DNA of 30,479 bases from Psychrobacter sp. UBA5136 (GCF_002414005.1 NZ_DHYG01000051.1:1-30479), one strand, 5' to 3'. Positions 15,524 to 24,123 are shown, counted from the first letter of the stretch. Program-made: numbers and translations. Notes: generated by a model from the letters alone, not told the origin.

Positions 15524-15905
15524 GCACGCCTCTCCTTGGCTAATTTAAATTGTGAATAGATAACGTTTGCTGTGACTGCTCAATAAAACGTCTATAGACT
15601 CACTTGTTAGGATTTTAATAACAAAAGGTGAGTGTAAGGGCGATAGTTATATCGCTATTATTAAGTAGCCAAGCACTAAGTACTACTTCCATTTCCTTAT
15701 GGTATTCTCTAGTCGCTGCGAGAATAATATGTTAAGTTAGCATAAGAATTTTAAATAAGATATATCGATACACACTGTATTGATTTTTAGTGTCTGTGTG
15801 TCTATTTATTGGCAAGACAAGAGTTGTCATGATGTTAGTTGCATCATGCAGTGAGAAGTATTAACTACCCTAAAATACAAAAATTTGACTTGCAAGGAGA
15901 TGAGC
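15524..15905. other. Divergent control region between the permease and scoA genes
   Basis: About 380 AT-rich bases without a gene, which must hold both the leftward permease promoter and the rightward scoAB promoter. The clearest element is the inverted repeat at 15828-15848. I looked for a sigma54 site, but the nearest match has wrong spacing. No regulator gene is encoded next to it. Confidence 0.6.
15828..15848. promoter_or_regulatory. Operator-like inverted repeat upstream of scoA
   Basis: CATGATG (15828-15834) and CATCATG (15842-15848) are perfect complements around a 7-base spacer. The element lies about 45 bases upstream of the AGGAG ribosome site of scoA and could bind a dimeric regulator of the ketone-body genes. 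Confidence 0.45.
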
Positions 15906-16622
15906 ATGAGTCAATCAAAAGTATATAGCAGCGCCGCAGAGGCGTTAAAAGGCGTCGTGAGTGACGGACAAACTCTTGCTATTGGCGGGTTTGGCCTGTG
16001 CGGCATTCCGGAGGCGCTGATTGAAGCGCTGCGTGATAGCGGAGTAAAGGAATTAACCTGTATCAGTAATAACGCCGGCGTTGACGATTTTGGTCTCGGT
16101 TTGCTCCTGCAAACGCGGCAAATTAAAAAGATGATTTCATCGTATGTCGGTGAAAATAAAGAGTTTGAGCGTCAATACTTATCAGGCGAGCTAGAGGTTG
16201 AGCTGACACCGCAAGGAACCTTGGCTGAAAAGCTACGTTCGGGCGGTGCTGGTATTCCAGCGTTTTATACGGCGACGGGTGTGGGAACCAAAGTTGCTGA
16301 GGGCAAGGAGACGCGCGAGTTTGATGGTCGCACCTATGTGCTTGAGCATACCTTGCGTGCTGATGTGGCATTGATCAAAGCACAAAAAGCAGATAAGGCG
16401 GGCAACTTAATTTTTAATAAAACAGCGCGTAACTTTAATCCAGACTGCGCCATGGCTGGCAAAATTACGATTGTTGAAGTCGAAGAAATCGTAGAGATTG
16501 GCACACTCGACCCTGATGAAATTCATCTACCGGGTATCTTTGTCCAACGTATTGTCTTAAACAGTAACCCCGAAAAACGTATCGAAAAAACGACCACTAA
16601 AGTAGCAGCTACAAGCGCTTAA
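15906..16622 (+). CDS. scoA: Succinyl-CoA:3-ketoacid CoA-transferase subunit A
   Basis: Alpha subunit of the enzyme that moves CoA from succinyl-CoA to acetoacetate, giving acetoacetyl-CoA for thiolase cleavage. GGFGLCGIPE near the N-terminus and SNNAGVDDFGLG are family signatures; GAGIPAFYTATGVGT and the KADKAGNL segment follow. The frame is open from TTG 15885, but AGGAG at 15895-15899 lies six bases before ATG 15906, so translation should begin MSQSKVYSSA. The length is then 238 residues, normal for this subunit. scoB begins 67 bases downstream. Together with the dehydrogenase and the divergent permease it forms a ketone-body catabolic set. Confidence 0.95.
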   Translation: MSQSKVYSSAAEALKGVVSDGQTLAIGGFGLCGIPEALIEALRDSGVKELTCISNNAGVDDFGLGLLLQTRQIKKMISSYVGENKEFERQYLSGELEVELTPQGTLAEKLRSGGAGIPAFYTATGVGTKVAEGKETREFDGRTYVLEHTLRADVALIKAQKADKAGNLIFNKTARNFNPDCAMAGKITIVEVEEIVEIGTLDPDEIHLPGIFVQRIVLNSNPEKRIEKTTTKVAATSA

Positions 16623-16689
16623 ATGGATAAATTGTTAAGGTTTCAGTGAATAAATAATAATAGGTTTTGTAAAAAATAAGGAAATTACC

Positions 16690-17319
16690 ATGGCATGGAC
16701 AAGAGAGCAAATGGCACAGCGCGCCGCGCAAGAGTTAAAAGATGGCTATTATGTCAATCTAGGAATCGGTTTACCGACCTTGGTCGCAAATTATATTCCT
16801 AAAGGCGTCGATGTTTGGTTGCAATCGGAAAATGGTCTACTTGGTATCGGCGAGTTTCCAACCGAAGAAAACGTCGATGCGGATTTGATTAATGCAGGCA
16901 AGCAAACCGTCACCACCGAACCGGGTGCCAGTTATTTCAGTAGTTCAGAGTCGTTTGCGATGATACGCGGCGGTCATGTAAATCTTGCTATATTGGGCGC
17001 GATGGAAGTGTCAGAAAAAGGAGATTTGGCTAACTGGATGATACCCAAAAAGATGGTCAAAGGAATGGGCGGCGCGATGGATTTGGTTGCTGGCGTACAG
17101 CGCGTGATTGTATTAATGGAGCAAGTCAACAAGCACGGCGATCCAAAAATCTTAGCCAATTGCGAGCTACCATTAACGGGTAAAGGCGTCGTTGATCGCA
17201 TTATCACCGAGCTTGCGGTATTAGACGTCACGAACAATGGTCTCAAATTGGTTGAGTTGGCTGACGGCGTAAGCTTTGATGAATTGCAAGAAAAAACGCC
17301 AGTGACCATTCTTCAGTAG
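16690..17319 (+). CDS. scoB: Succinyl-CoA:3-ketoacid CoA-transferase subunit B
   Basis: Beta subunit, carrying the catalytic glutamate. The SENGLLGIG motif contains that residue (E47), which forms the covalent glutamyl-CoA intermediate. YVNLGIGLPTLVANY, GAMEVSEKGDLANWMIP and GMGGAMDLVAG are typical. The length of 209 residues is standard. An AAGGA ribosome site precedes the ATG. It is transcribed with scoA and probably with the dehydrogenase gene 85 bases downstream, since no terminator is seen between them. Confidence 0.96.
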   Translation: MAWTREQMAQRAAQELKDGYYVNLGIGLPTLVANYIPKGVDVWLQSENGLLGIGEFPTEENVDADLINAGKQTVTTEPGASYFSSSESFAMIRGGHVNLAILGAMEVSEKGDLANWMIPKKMVKGMGGAMDLVAGVQRVIVLMEQVNKHGDPKILANCELPLTGKGVVDRIITELAVLDVTNNGLKLVELADGVSFDELQEKTPVTILQ

Positions 17320-17404
17320 TGAGAAATTGATAGAGAGAAATCAGTAACTAATACGTTTTATATCTCTATTTCATGACTCAATGAAATAATTACAAGGATG
17401 AATT

Positions 17405-18205
17405 ATGGCGTCTAGATTACAACAGGATTTGACAGGAAAGGTTGCTTTAGTGACAGGGGCAGCAAGTGGCATCGGACGTGACATTGCTGAGACTTATGCT
17501 AAAGCAGGCGCAGCGGTTGGTATTGCTGATATCAACATTGAAGCTGCGCAGCAAACCGTTGATGCTATTCTAACAGCTGGAGGTCGCGCACTCGCGATTG
17601 CTATGGATGTGACCTCAGAGGATGGGGTAAACGCTGGTGTACAGCATTTAGTGGATACTTTTGGTGGTATAGATATTCTAGTTTCCAATGCTGGCATTCA
17701 AGTAATTGCTCCTATTAATAAAATGGCGTTTGATGACTGGAGAAAAATGCTCGCTATTCATCTAGATGGGGCATTTTTAACGACCAAAGCGGCTGTGCAA
17801 CACATGTATAAAGACGATAAAGGTGGGACGGTCATTTATATGGGCTCAGTACATTCGCATGAAGCATCGCTATACAAAGCACCATACGTTACGGCTAAGC
17901 ATGGGCTACTTGGTTTGTGCCGTGTATTAGCAAAAGAAGGGGCGCAGCATAATGTACGTGCGCATGTGATTTGTCCTGGGTTTGTAAAAACGCCCTTAGT
18001 TGAAAAACAAATCCCGCAGCAAGCGGCAGAAAAAGGCATCAGTGAAGTGTCTGTGGTCAATGATATCATGCTAGTCAATACCGTCGACAAAGAATTCACG
18101 ACAGTTGATGATATTGCCCAATTAGCGTTATTTTTAGCGGCTTTTCCAAGCAATGTCTTTACTGGGCAGTCTATCGTTGCTAGTCATGGTTGGTTTATGA
18201 ACTAA
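17405..18205 (+). CDS. 3-hydroxybutyrate dehydrogenase (SDR family)
   Basis: Cytosolic NAD-dependent short-chain dehydrogenase of 266 residues that oxidises D-3-hydroxybutyrate to acetoacetate, the substrate of the CoA-transferase encoded just upstream. The nucleotide-binding motif TGAASGIG spans 17-24, NAG is at 95-97, and the catalytic residues are S148, Y161 and K165 (YVTAK). The ending QSIVASHGWFMN resembles the cap region of bacterial 3-hydroxybutyrate dehydrogenases. Without the operon context only a generic SDR call would be safe. AAGGATG precedes the ATG, and a strong terminator at 18301-18326 closes the scoA-scoB-dehydrogenase operon. Confidence 0.92.
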   Translation: MASRLQQDLTGKVALVTGAASGIGRDIAETYAKAGAAVGIADINIEAAQQTVDAILTAGGRALAIAMDVTSEDGVNAGVQHLVDTFGGIDILVSNAGIQVIAPINKMAFDDWRKMLAIHLDGAFLTTKAAVQHMYKDDKGGTVIYMGSVHSHEASLYKAPYVTAKHGLLGLCRVLAKEGAQHNVRAHVICPGFVKTPLVEKQIPQQAAEKGISEVSVVNDIMLVNTVDKEFTTVDDIAQLALFLAAFPSNVFTGQSIVASHGWFMN

Positions 18206-18300
18206 TAGAGTGTTTTATTAACTGGTTGTTTTATTGGTTTAAGCATCATTAGCTTGCTTATAAAACACCAATCCATTAGGATTTGATTTTATGATAACTT

Positions 18301-18326
18301 GAGCCAATCGCATTGGCTCTTTTTTA
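18301..18326 (+). terminator. Rho-independent terminator of the scoAB-dehydrogenase operon
   Basis: GAGCCAAT and ATTGGCTC form an 8-bp stem around a 3-base loop, followed by seven T residues on the plus strand. Confidence 0.95.
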
Positions 18327-18370
18327 TGAGCGTCTATTGCCTTAGTTTACGCTGCACGGAGTAAAAAATA

Positions 18371-19723
18371 ATGAAAAACAAAGACTTAGCGTTGACGTAT
18401 GCCGAGAAACTAAGCCGTGCTATCGAACGACAGCAGTATGAGGAGGCAATTGAAGAGATTCAAGAACTGCGGCCCATTGATATAGCCGATGTGCTAGCGC
18501 TTATTGAACCCAAACTTGCCTGGCAGCTCCTCGCCCATCTGCCCAATCGCTCGACGATATTTGCTTATTTAGATGCTGATAGTCAAGTGGCGCTCGCTTA
18601 TGCATTTCCTCGGGCTATTTTAGCTAAGATAGTCGGGGAGATGCCGTCTGATGAGCGCACCGACTTGTATAAGCGCCTGAGCCAAGACCAACGCGACGTG
18701 TTATTACCCGCCTTAGCGCAAGCGAAGCGTGAGGATATTCGCAGATTATCGGCTTATGAAGAAGGCACTGCTGGTGCCTTGATGAGCTCTGATTATGCAA
18801 CCTTGGGCGCCGATATGACTGTCTCTGAAGCCTTGGATGCGCTGCGTTTAGAAGCGCCCGATGCCGAAACCATTTATCATGCCTATGTAATCGATGAGGC
18901 GCGTAAGCTATTAGGCGTGGTGTCGTTAAGGGTGCTTATTTTATCGTCACCTGAGCAGATGGTTCATGACATTATGGTCAGCTCGGTCATATCTTGTGAG
19001 GTCGATGACGATCAAGAAGACGTCGCTAAAATGATCGCCCGTTATGATTTGATTTCTTTACCCATTACCGATGCGAGTGGGGCGTTGGTGGGTATTGTCA
19101 CCCACGATGATGCGATGGACGTGGCCAGCGCTGAAGCTACCGATGACTTTCATAAGTCAGGCGGTGTCTCAACCATGGTTGGCCGCTTAAAAGATGTCAG
19201 TATTACCCTTCTATATCGTAAGCGTGTCTTTTGGCTGGTGTTTTTAGTATTCGGCAACCTGCTGTCGGGTCTGAGTATTGCCAACTTTGAAGATGTCATT
19301 GCGGCAAACTTAGTATTGGTATTTTTCTTACCCTTACTTGTTGATAGTGGCGGTAACGCAGGCTCACAGTCGGCAACTTTGATGGTACGTGCGTTAGCGA
19401 CGGGCGATGTGGTGATGCGAGATTGGTTTTCACTTCTTGGTCGCGAAGCCTTGGTTGCACTACTGCTTGGCGCGACTATGGCAGTGGCGATTGCCCTTAT
19501 CGGTTATGTGCGCGGGGATGCCGTCGTCTCGTTAGTGCTCGCACTAAGTATGCTGTCGGTGGTCATGATTGGTAGTGTGATTGGTATGAGTCTGCCTTTT
19601 GTACTCAATAAGCTCGGTTTTGACCCTGCGACTGCCAGTGCACCTTTGATTACCTCGATCAGTGATGCGTCGGGCGTGCTGATTTATTTATTTATCGCCT
19701 CAAGGTTTTTACCGATTGGTTAG
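18371..19723 (+). CDS. mgtE: Magnesium transporter MgtE
   Basis: Mg2+ channel/transporter of the inner membrane, 450 residues. The N-terminal part (about 1-125) is the helical MgtE_N domain, with ELRPIDIADVLALI. A CBS pair follows (about 130-250), containing EEGTAGALMSSDY and VVSLRVLILSSPEQMVHDIM, which senses cytoplasmic Mg2+ and gates the pore. The C-terminal five-helix domain has the pore signature LVDSGGNAGSQSATLMVRALATGD. Length and domain order are normal. GGAG lies about 7 bases before the ATG. No magnesium riboswitch is evident in the short leader. Confidence 0.96.
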   Translation: MKNKDLALTYAEKLSRAIERQQYEEAIEEIQELRPIDIADVLALIEPKLAWQLLAHLPNRSTIFAYLDADSQVALAYAFPRAILAKIVGEMPSDERTDLYKRLSQDQRDVLLPALAQAKREDIRRLSAYEEGTAGALMSSDYATLGADMTVSEALDALRLEAPDAETIYHAYVIDEARKLLGVVSLRVLILSSPEQMVHDIMVSSVISCEVDDDQEDVAKMIARYDLISLPITDASGALVGIVTHDDAMDVASAEATDDFHKSGGVSTMVGRLKDVSITLLYRKRVFWLVFLVFGNLLSGLSIANFEDVIAANLVLVFFLPLLVDSGGNAGSQSATLMVRALATGDVVMRDWFSLLGREALVALLLGATMAVAIALIGYVRGDAVVSLVLALSMLSVVMIGSVIGMSLPFVLNKLGFDPATASAPLITSISDASGVLIYLFIASRFLPIG

Positions 19724-19774
19724 CCCATCTAATAAAGTACGACTGACATAAAAGCCCAGTAGCGTCTTTGGCCC

Positions 19775-19802
19775 TCACACCTACTGCCAGTGTGGTTTTT
19801 TT
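19775..19802 (+). terminator. Probable terminator of mgtE
   Basis: TCACAC (19775-19780) and GTGTGG (19790-19795) form a 6-bp stem with one G-U pair around a 9-base loop, followed by seven T residues. Confidence 0.6.
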
Positions 19803-19876
19803 ATAGCGCGCATTGAGCTACACTAGCTGTATAAATCTATTTGGCAAAAGCTTTTTAAGCCAGTTTTTTTTCAAAA

Positions 19877-19921
19877 AGTAATTATTTAATAAGTAACTGT
19901 TTAATAAGCACTCATTTAATT
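19877..19921. repeat. Degenerate 15-bp tandem repeat upstream of apbC
   Basis: AGTAATTATTTAATA, AGTAACTGTTTAATA and AGCACTCATTTAATT lie head to tail. They end 39 bases before the apbC start and probably fall in its promoter or leader. Confidence 0.7.
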
Positions 19922-19960
19922 TGCCAAATCTAACCATCGATATAGGTAGTAGAGGTAGCT

Positions 19961-21184
19961 ATGTTTAATTTTATAAAAAAAAGAGCATCTTCGAAATCCG
20001 AAACCCCGCAGCAGCAGGCCGCTCGTGATAGCGCTGTTGATCAAGTATTGCTAAATTATCATGTGGGTAATAGCAGTCTGGCTACGATGGTGACGGGGCT
20101 GGAGCGCGATGGTGATCAGCTGACTTTGGATTTACGCCTACCACAAGATAGCGACCCTGAGACCATTCAACAAGAGCTAGGCAATCTACTGCATCCGCAT
20201 GGTATTAGAGTCATTCATATGAATGTACGCTTGCCGGCTCCAGCAAAAGGCGCGGGCTCGACCCTACCAAAGGCGATGCCAAAAACCACCAACGCGATGG
20301 AAAAGCAGACTAAATCCTCTGCAAATGCCGATAGCAGCAATCAGACCGAACCGCCCATTACTAAAGCGGCTCCGACGCAAGCCTCACTGACGCCGCATCC
20401 GCGTATCCGTCATATTATCGTTGTGGCGTCGGGTAAAGGCGGCGTTGGTAAATCGACCACCACCGTCAATATCGCTTTGGCTTTACAGAAGTTAGGCAAT
20501 CGTGTTGGCGTGCTTGACGCCGATATTTATGGGCCGAGTATGCCGAGTATGCTGGGCGTAGATACGGTAAAGCCTGAGCTAGAAAACGAGCAGTTTGTGC
20601 CTATTGATGCGCACGGTCTGGCAATGTTATCGATTGGTAGCTTGCTTGATGACGATAACACACCTGTGGCGTGGCGCGGTCCAAAAGCCACTGGCGCCTT
20701 GATGCAGCTTTATAACCAAACCAATTGGCCGCAGCTAGATTACTTAGTCATTGACATGCCGCCTGGTACCGGCGATATTCAGCTGACATTGGCGCAGCGT
20801 ATTCCGGTGACGGGTGCGGTGATTGTGACGACGCCGCAGCACATTGCGCTACTTGATGCGCAAAAGGGCATCGAGATGTTTAACAAAACCAATATTCCGG
20901 TACTTGGCGTGGTTGAAAATATGGCGCTGCATACGTGTAGCAATTGTAATCATACCGAAGCGATTTTTGGTACGGGCGGCGGCGAAAAAATCGCTGAGCA
21001 ATATCATGTACCGCTATTAGGTCAGTTGCCGCTGGCCAGTGGTATTCGCGCCCAAGTGGATAAAGGTGAGCCGAGCGTGTTAGCGGATGATGAATTTGCT
21101 CAATATTATCTAAGCATTGTTAAAAATATCGAAGCCAATATCAATAAATTTGCCAAACCTGTCGATGATAAGCGGATTTTTTAA
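19961..21184 (+). CDS. apbC: Iron-sulfur cluster carrier protein ApbC (Mrp/NBP35 family)
   Basis: Cytosolic P-loop ATPase that binds and hands over Fe-S clusters. Residues about 24-93 correspond to the MIP18-like N-terminal domain, then a P/T/K/A-rich linker (about 93-148). The ATPase domain has the deviant Walker A GKGGVGKST (158-166), DADIYGPSMPSMLG, DMPPGTGDIQLT and the CxxC cluster-binding pair CSNC, followed by AIFGTGGGEKIA. Length 407. A GAGG ribosome site lies 6 bases before the ATG. In many gammaproteobacteria this gene lies next to metG; here about 6 kb with the ketone-body genes and mgtE separates them. dcd follows 117 bases downstream. Confidence 0.95.
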   Translation: MFNFIKKRASSKSETPQQQAARDSAVDQVLLNYHVGNSSLATMVTGLERDGDQLTLDLRLPQDSDPETIQQELGNLLHPHGIRVIHMNVRLPAPAKGAGSTLPKAMPKTTNAMEKQTKSSANADSSNQTEPPITKAAPTQASLTPHPRIRHIIVVASGKGGVGKSTTTVNIALALQKLGNRVGVLDADIYGPSMPSMLGVDTVKPELENEQFVPIDAHGLAMLSIGSLLDDDNTPVAWRGPKATGALMQLYNQTNWPQLDYLVIDMPPGTGDIQLTLAQRIPVTGAVIVTTPQHIALLDAQKGIEMFNKTNIPVLGVVENMALHTCSNCNHTEAIFGTGGGEKIAEQYHVPLLGQLPLASGIRAQVDKGEPSVLADDEFAQYYLSIVKNIEANINKFAKPVDDKRIF

Positions 21185-21263
21185 TCGACAACTAAGCTAA
21201 GTAGTTTAAAAAACCCGCTTAAGCAATTTTATGATTACTCTATAAATTGATGCGCCAATTCCG

Positions 21264-21269
21264 TATAAT
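21264..21269 (+). promoter_or_regulatory. Candidate -10 box for dcd
   Basis: A perfect TATAAT lies 32 bases before the dcd ATG. The best -35 candidate at normal spacing, TATAAA (21241-21246), is poor, so this is a weak promoter call. Confidence 0.35.
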
Positions 21270-21301
21270 CGTCGCTATTAAAAATTTGCTGAGGAACAAT
21301 A

Positions 21302-21877
21302 ATGTCTATCAAGTCTGACCGCTGGATTCGTAAAATGGCTGAAGAACACGGCATGATTGAGCCATACGAGCCAGGTCAAGTACGTTTTAATGATGCAGGC
21401 GATCGTCTGGTGAGCTATGGCACATCAAGCTATGGTTATGACGTACGCTGCGCGCCCGAATTCAAAGTTTTTACCAACGTACATTCAGTCGTCGTCGACC
21501 CTAAAAACTTCGATGAAAAAAGCTTTATCGATATCGTTGGTGACGAATGTATCATTCCGCCAAACTCATTTGCACTTGCGCGTACCGTGGAGTATTTTCG
21601 CATTCCACGCGATGTATTGACGATTTGCCTTGGCAAGTCAACCTATGCGCGCTGCGGTATCATCGTCAACGTGACGCCACTTGAGCCTGAGTGGGAAGGG
21701 CATGTGACCTTAGAGTTTAGTAATACCACTAACTTACCAGCGCGTATTTATGCGGGTGAAGGCGTGGCACAAATGCTGTTTTTCCAAAGTGATGCCGATG
21801 ATGTCTGCGAAACCAGTTATAAAGATCGCGGCGGTAAATACCAAGGTCAACGCGGTGTGACACTGCCAAGAACATAA
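21302..21877 (+). CDS. dcd: dCTP deaminase
   Basis: Converts dCTP to dUTP and ammonia, supplying most dUMP for thymidylate synthesis in Gram-negative bacteria. The 191-residue protein starts MSIKSDRWIRKMAEEHGMI, has the SYGTSSYGYDVR segment, the substrate loop GKSTYARCG (111-119) and LEFSN with the catalytic glutamate at E138, the same position as in the E. coli enzyme. The C-terminal KYQGQRGVTLPRT is the nucleotide-covering tail. TGAGGA precedes the ATG by about 7 bases. A bidirectional terminator follows. Confidence 0.97.
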   Translation: MSIKSDRWIRKMAEEHGMIEPYEPGQVRFNDAGDRLVSYGTSSYGYDVRCAPEFKVFTNVHSVVVDPKNFDEKSFIDIVGDECIIPPNSFALARTVEYFRIPRDVLTICLGKSTYARCGIIVNVTPLEPEWEGHVTLEFSNTTNLPARIYAGEGVAQMLFFQSDADDVCETSYKDRGGKYQGQRGVTLPRT

Positions 21878-21940
21878 GGTTAAGAGCTTAAGTGCCTAAA
21901 ACTTAACGGTTTAAAGCGGAAGCCTTGTAGATTAAAAATA

Positions 21941-21978
21941 AAAAAAGCGGGTCGTAGTAAGTACGACCCGCTTTTTTT
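21941..21978. terminator. Bidirectional terminator between dcd and sspB
   Basis: GCGGGTCGTA (21947-21956) and TACGACCCGC (21962-21971) form a perfect 10-bp stem around a 5-base loop, flanked by an A run and a T run. It can stop dcd on the plus strand and sspA-sspB on the minus strand. Confidence 0.95.
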
Positions 21979-22003
21979 ATTTAGAATATACTTTATACAA
22001 ATA

Positions 22004-22441
22004 TTATTTTAAGACTTTTAACCCAGCTTTATTATCGCGTTTGGGTTTAGGGGCGGCAGTGCTTTTCTTAGAGACAGCGGTTGCATCTTCTTCAGGGACA
22101 TAATCATCGTATTCATTGGGGTCAAAAAACATCCCTTGCGAGTTTTCTTTGGCATAGATTCCCATCACGGCCTGTAGTGGCACCCATATCTCTTGAGATA
22201 CCCCGCCAAAGCGCGCACTAAAATGGATATAGTCATTGCCCATGCTCATATTACCCGTGGCACGGCTGGCGATATTGAGCACGATACGGCCGTCTTGTAC
22301 GTGTTCTCTAGGAATTTGCACGTTGTCAGCGGTGGCGTCTACCATCAGGTACGGCGTGAGCGCGTTATCCTCTATCCATTGATATAGCGCACGCACCATA
22401 TAGGGACGTGTTGGGGTAATAGACGTGAATTCTTCGCTCAT
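22004..22441 (-). CDS. sspB: ClpXP protease specificity-enhancing factor SspB
   Basis: Adaptor that tethers ssrA-tagged and some other proteins to ClpXP. The conserved substrate-binding part covers about residues 7-105, with SITPTRPYMVRALYQWI, TPYLMVDA, GRIVLNIASRAT and FSARFGGVSQEIWVP. A flexible acidic then basic tail follows. It ends KAGLKVLK, which resembles the short ClpX-docking peptide at the end of E. coli SspB. Length 145, close to the family norm. It lies 137 bases downstream of sspA on the same strand, the usual order, and is terminated at 21941-21978. Confidence 0.95.
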   Translation of the reverse strand: MSEEFTSITPTRPYMVRALYQWIEDNALTPYLMVDATADNVQIPREHVQDGRIVLNIASRATGNMSMGNDYIHFSARFGGVSQEIWVPLQAVMGIYAKENSQGMFFDPNEYDDYVPEEDATAVSKKSTAAPKPKRDNKAGLKVLK

Positions 22442-22578
22442 CTCTTGGTTTCCTTATTGATGGTTATTAATAGTGCTTAGTGAGTTGTTTGCGGCAGCAT
22501 GATGTTTATAAAAATCATTCACTATATAGCCACTCTATAGTAGCGTCTATTTTAAGGGAGCGCTTGGCGGTTGTCTAA

Positions 22579-23193
22579 TTAACGCACACTTTTTTGAAAG
22601 CTGTCACGCTCAAAGACCCGCTTTTGATAGTCCAATAAAGGACGACTAATAGCACGTGGCAGCTCAATGCCCATCTCTTCTAACCGCCATAACAGAGGCG
22701 CTAATAGTACATCGCACCAGCCAAATTCATCGGCCATAAAGTACGGCTTGTGGGAAAATAGGGGTGATAAGGTAATCAGTGAATCGCTTAGCTGTTTTTT
22801 TGCTAAAGCGGCTTGCGTTTTGTTAAAACTGTCGGGATGCATCAATAAACGCTTGCCGAGCACCAACCAATCATGCTGAATACGCCATGCTAACTGACGA
22901 AACTGGGCGCGTTCTTGCGGCGTATCTGGCAGTAGTTTATTGGCATGATAACGCTCCTCTAGATATTCAAAGATAACGTTAATCTCATAGAGCGCAATCT
23001 CACGCTGTTGCAGTACAGGGAGGGTATGATAGGGGTTTAGCTCAGTTAAATCTTCAGGACGCTCAGAATGCAAAAGCGACAAGTAATAAGCAAGCTTTTT
23101 TTCTTCAAGTAGCAGGCGTACCACATGACTGTCGTAGCCATCATCAGCGTACAAAATCAGCTGACTACTTGGAATGTCATTCGCATCAATCAT
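22579..23193 (-). CDS. sspA: Stringent starvation protein A
   Basis: RNA polymerase-associated protein with a glutathione S-transferase fold. In E. coli it acts in acid and starvation responses. The N-terminal thioredoxin-like part (about 10-85) has LILYADDGYDSHVVRLLLEEK and ELNPYHTLPVL. The helical C-terminal part has FGWCDVLLAPLLWRLEEMGIELP, a strong SspA signature. The glutathione-binding residues of true transferases do not stand out, as expected for SspA. Length 204. The pair with sspB and the position next to petABC match the conserved petABC-sspA-sspB arrangement of gammaproteobacteria. Confidence 0.94.
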   Translation of the reverse strand: MIDANDIPSSQLILYADDGYDSHVVRLLLEEKKLAYYLSLLHSERPEDLTELNPYHTLPVLQQREIALYEINVIFEYLEERYHANKLLPDTPQERAQFRQLAWRIQHDWLVLGKRLLMHPDSFNKTQAALAKKQLSDSLITLSPLFSHKPYFMADEFGWCDVLLAPLLWRLEEMGIELPRAISRPLLDYQKRVFERDSFQKSVR

Positions 23194-23334
23194 GGTAGCC
23201 TAATGTTAATGGTAAAGCCTGTCATCGTAAACAAAGTTACTCTGTTTATCAAGGTAGCGTAAGTAAATATAACGTATGAGCTGTCTATTTAACAGTTAAT
23301 CGCTACTTAAACGTCTGACTGTTGATTAAAACAT

Positions 23335-23358
23335 AAAAAAGCACTACCGAAGTAGTGC
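23335..23358 (-). terminator. Rho-independent terminator of petABC with a UUCG tetraloop
   Basis: On the minus strand GCACTAC-TTCG-GTAGTGC forms a 7-bp stem capped by a C(UUCG)G tetraloop, an exceptionally stable loop, followed by TTTTTT. It lies about 55 bases after the cytochrome c1 stop codon. Confidence 0.95.
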
Positions 23359-23412
23359 CTTTTATTATCACGATACTTTTTGCTCAGACAATTTTAAAGT
23401 TCTGGCTTGCGC

Positions 23413-24123
23413 TTATTTTACGTCTTTCCAGTACTCTTTATTTAGCAAATAAACTGGAATCAATAATACTAATAAGAATAAAATCACAAAGAAGCCAATC
23501 ACTTTACGGTCATGACGGACAGGCTCAGCCATCCATGCCATATAGTTAACCAAATCGCCCACTTCAGATTTAAATTCATCGGCACTTAGCTCTTCTTGCA
23601 TATTATGCAAAACGTGCGGCATCGCAGCGTTTGCAAGCACTAAGTTATTAGAGCCCCAAGGACGGCTTGGGTCTTCATAGAATGATAACAAGTAAGTGTA
23701 TACCCAGTCATCACCGCGCAGTCTTGTTTCAAGCGACAAGTCTGGCGGCGCCGCGCCAAACCATGATGCTTGAACGTCAGGGTCAATCTCAGCATTGATG
23801 TGGTCACCGATTTGATCGGTGGTCACCATCAGATACTTTTCAACCAGCTCTGGCGGTATCTCTAAGTCTTTTGCAATGCGCGAGTGGCGAACATACTTTG
23901 CTGAGTGACACCCAGCGCAGTAGTTCATAAAAATCTTCGCACCGTTTTGTAGCGAGCCCTTATTGGTAAAATCAATAGGGGCGGTGCTACAAGCTAGGTG
24001 TTCTACCACACCATCGGCATTGGTAAACGTTCCGCATCCACCTTCTGCCATGGCGCTACCCGCAGTCAAAGTCAATGCCGCGCCTAAGCCTAGACCAGCT
24101 AGGGATTTAATTAGCGTGCTCAT
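23413..24123 (-). CDS. petC: Ubiquinol-cytochrome c reductase, cytochrome c1 subunit
   Basis: Periplasm-facing haem subunit of the bc1 complex. A signal peptide of about 26 residues ends in AMA. The haem site CAGCH spans 69-73, and the methionine in LANAAMPHVL is the likely sixth iron ligand. A C-terminal helix (VIGFFVILFLLVLLIPVYLL) anchors it in the inner membrane. Length 236 is typical for gammaproteobacteria. The start ATG shares one base with the stop codon of the cytochrome b gene, so translation is probably coupled. It is the last gene of petABC. Confidence 0.96.
   Translation of the reverse strand: MSTLIKSLAGLGLGAALTLTAGSAMAEGGCGTFTNADGVVEHLACSTAPIDFTNKGSLQNGAKIFMNYCAGCHSAKYVRHSRIAKDLEIPPELVEKYLMVTTDQIGDHINAEIDPDVQASWFGAAPPDLSLETRLRGDDWVYTYLLSFYEDPSRPWGSNNLVLANAAMPHVLHNMQEELSADEFKSEVGDLVNYMAWMAEPVRHDRKVIGFFVILFLLVLLIPVYLLNKEYWKDVK

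Noticed and set aside
15810..15830. Possible sigma54 promoter (TTGGCA ... TTGTC) upstream of scoA
   Set aside because: The distance between the GG and the TTG element is three bases too long, and the second box lacks GC.
18206..18370. Magnesium riboswitch before mgtE
   Set aside because: The gap is only 165 bases and is largely occupied by the preceding operon's terminator. No room or pattern for an M-box was seen.
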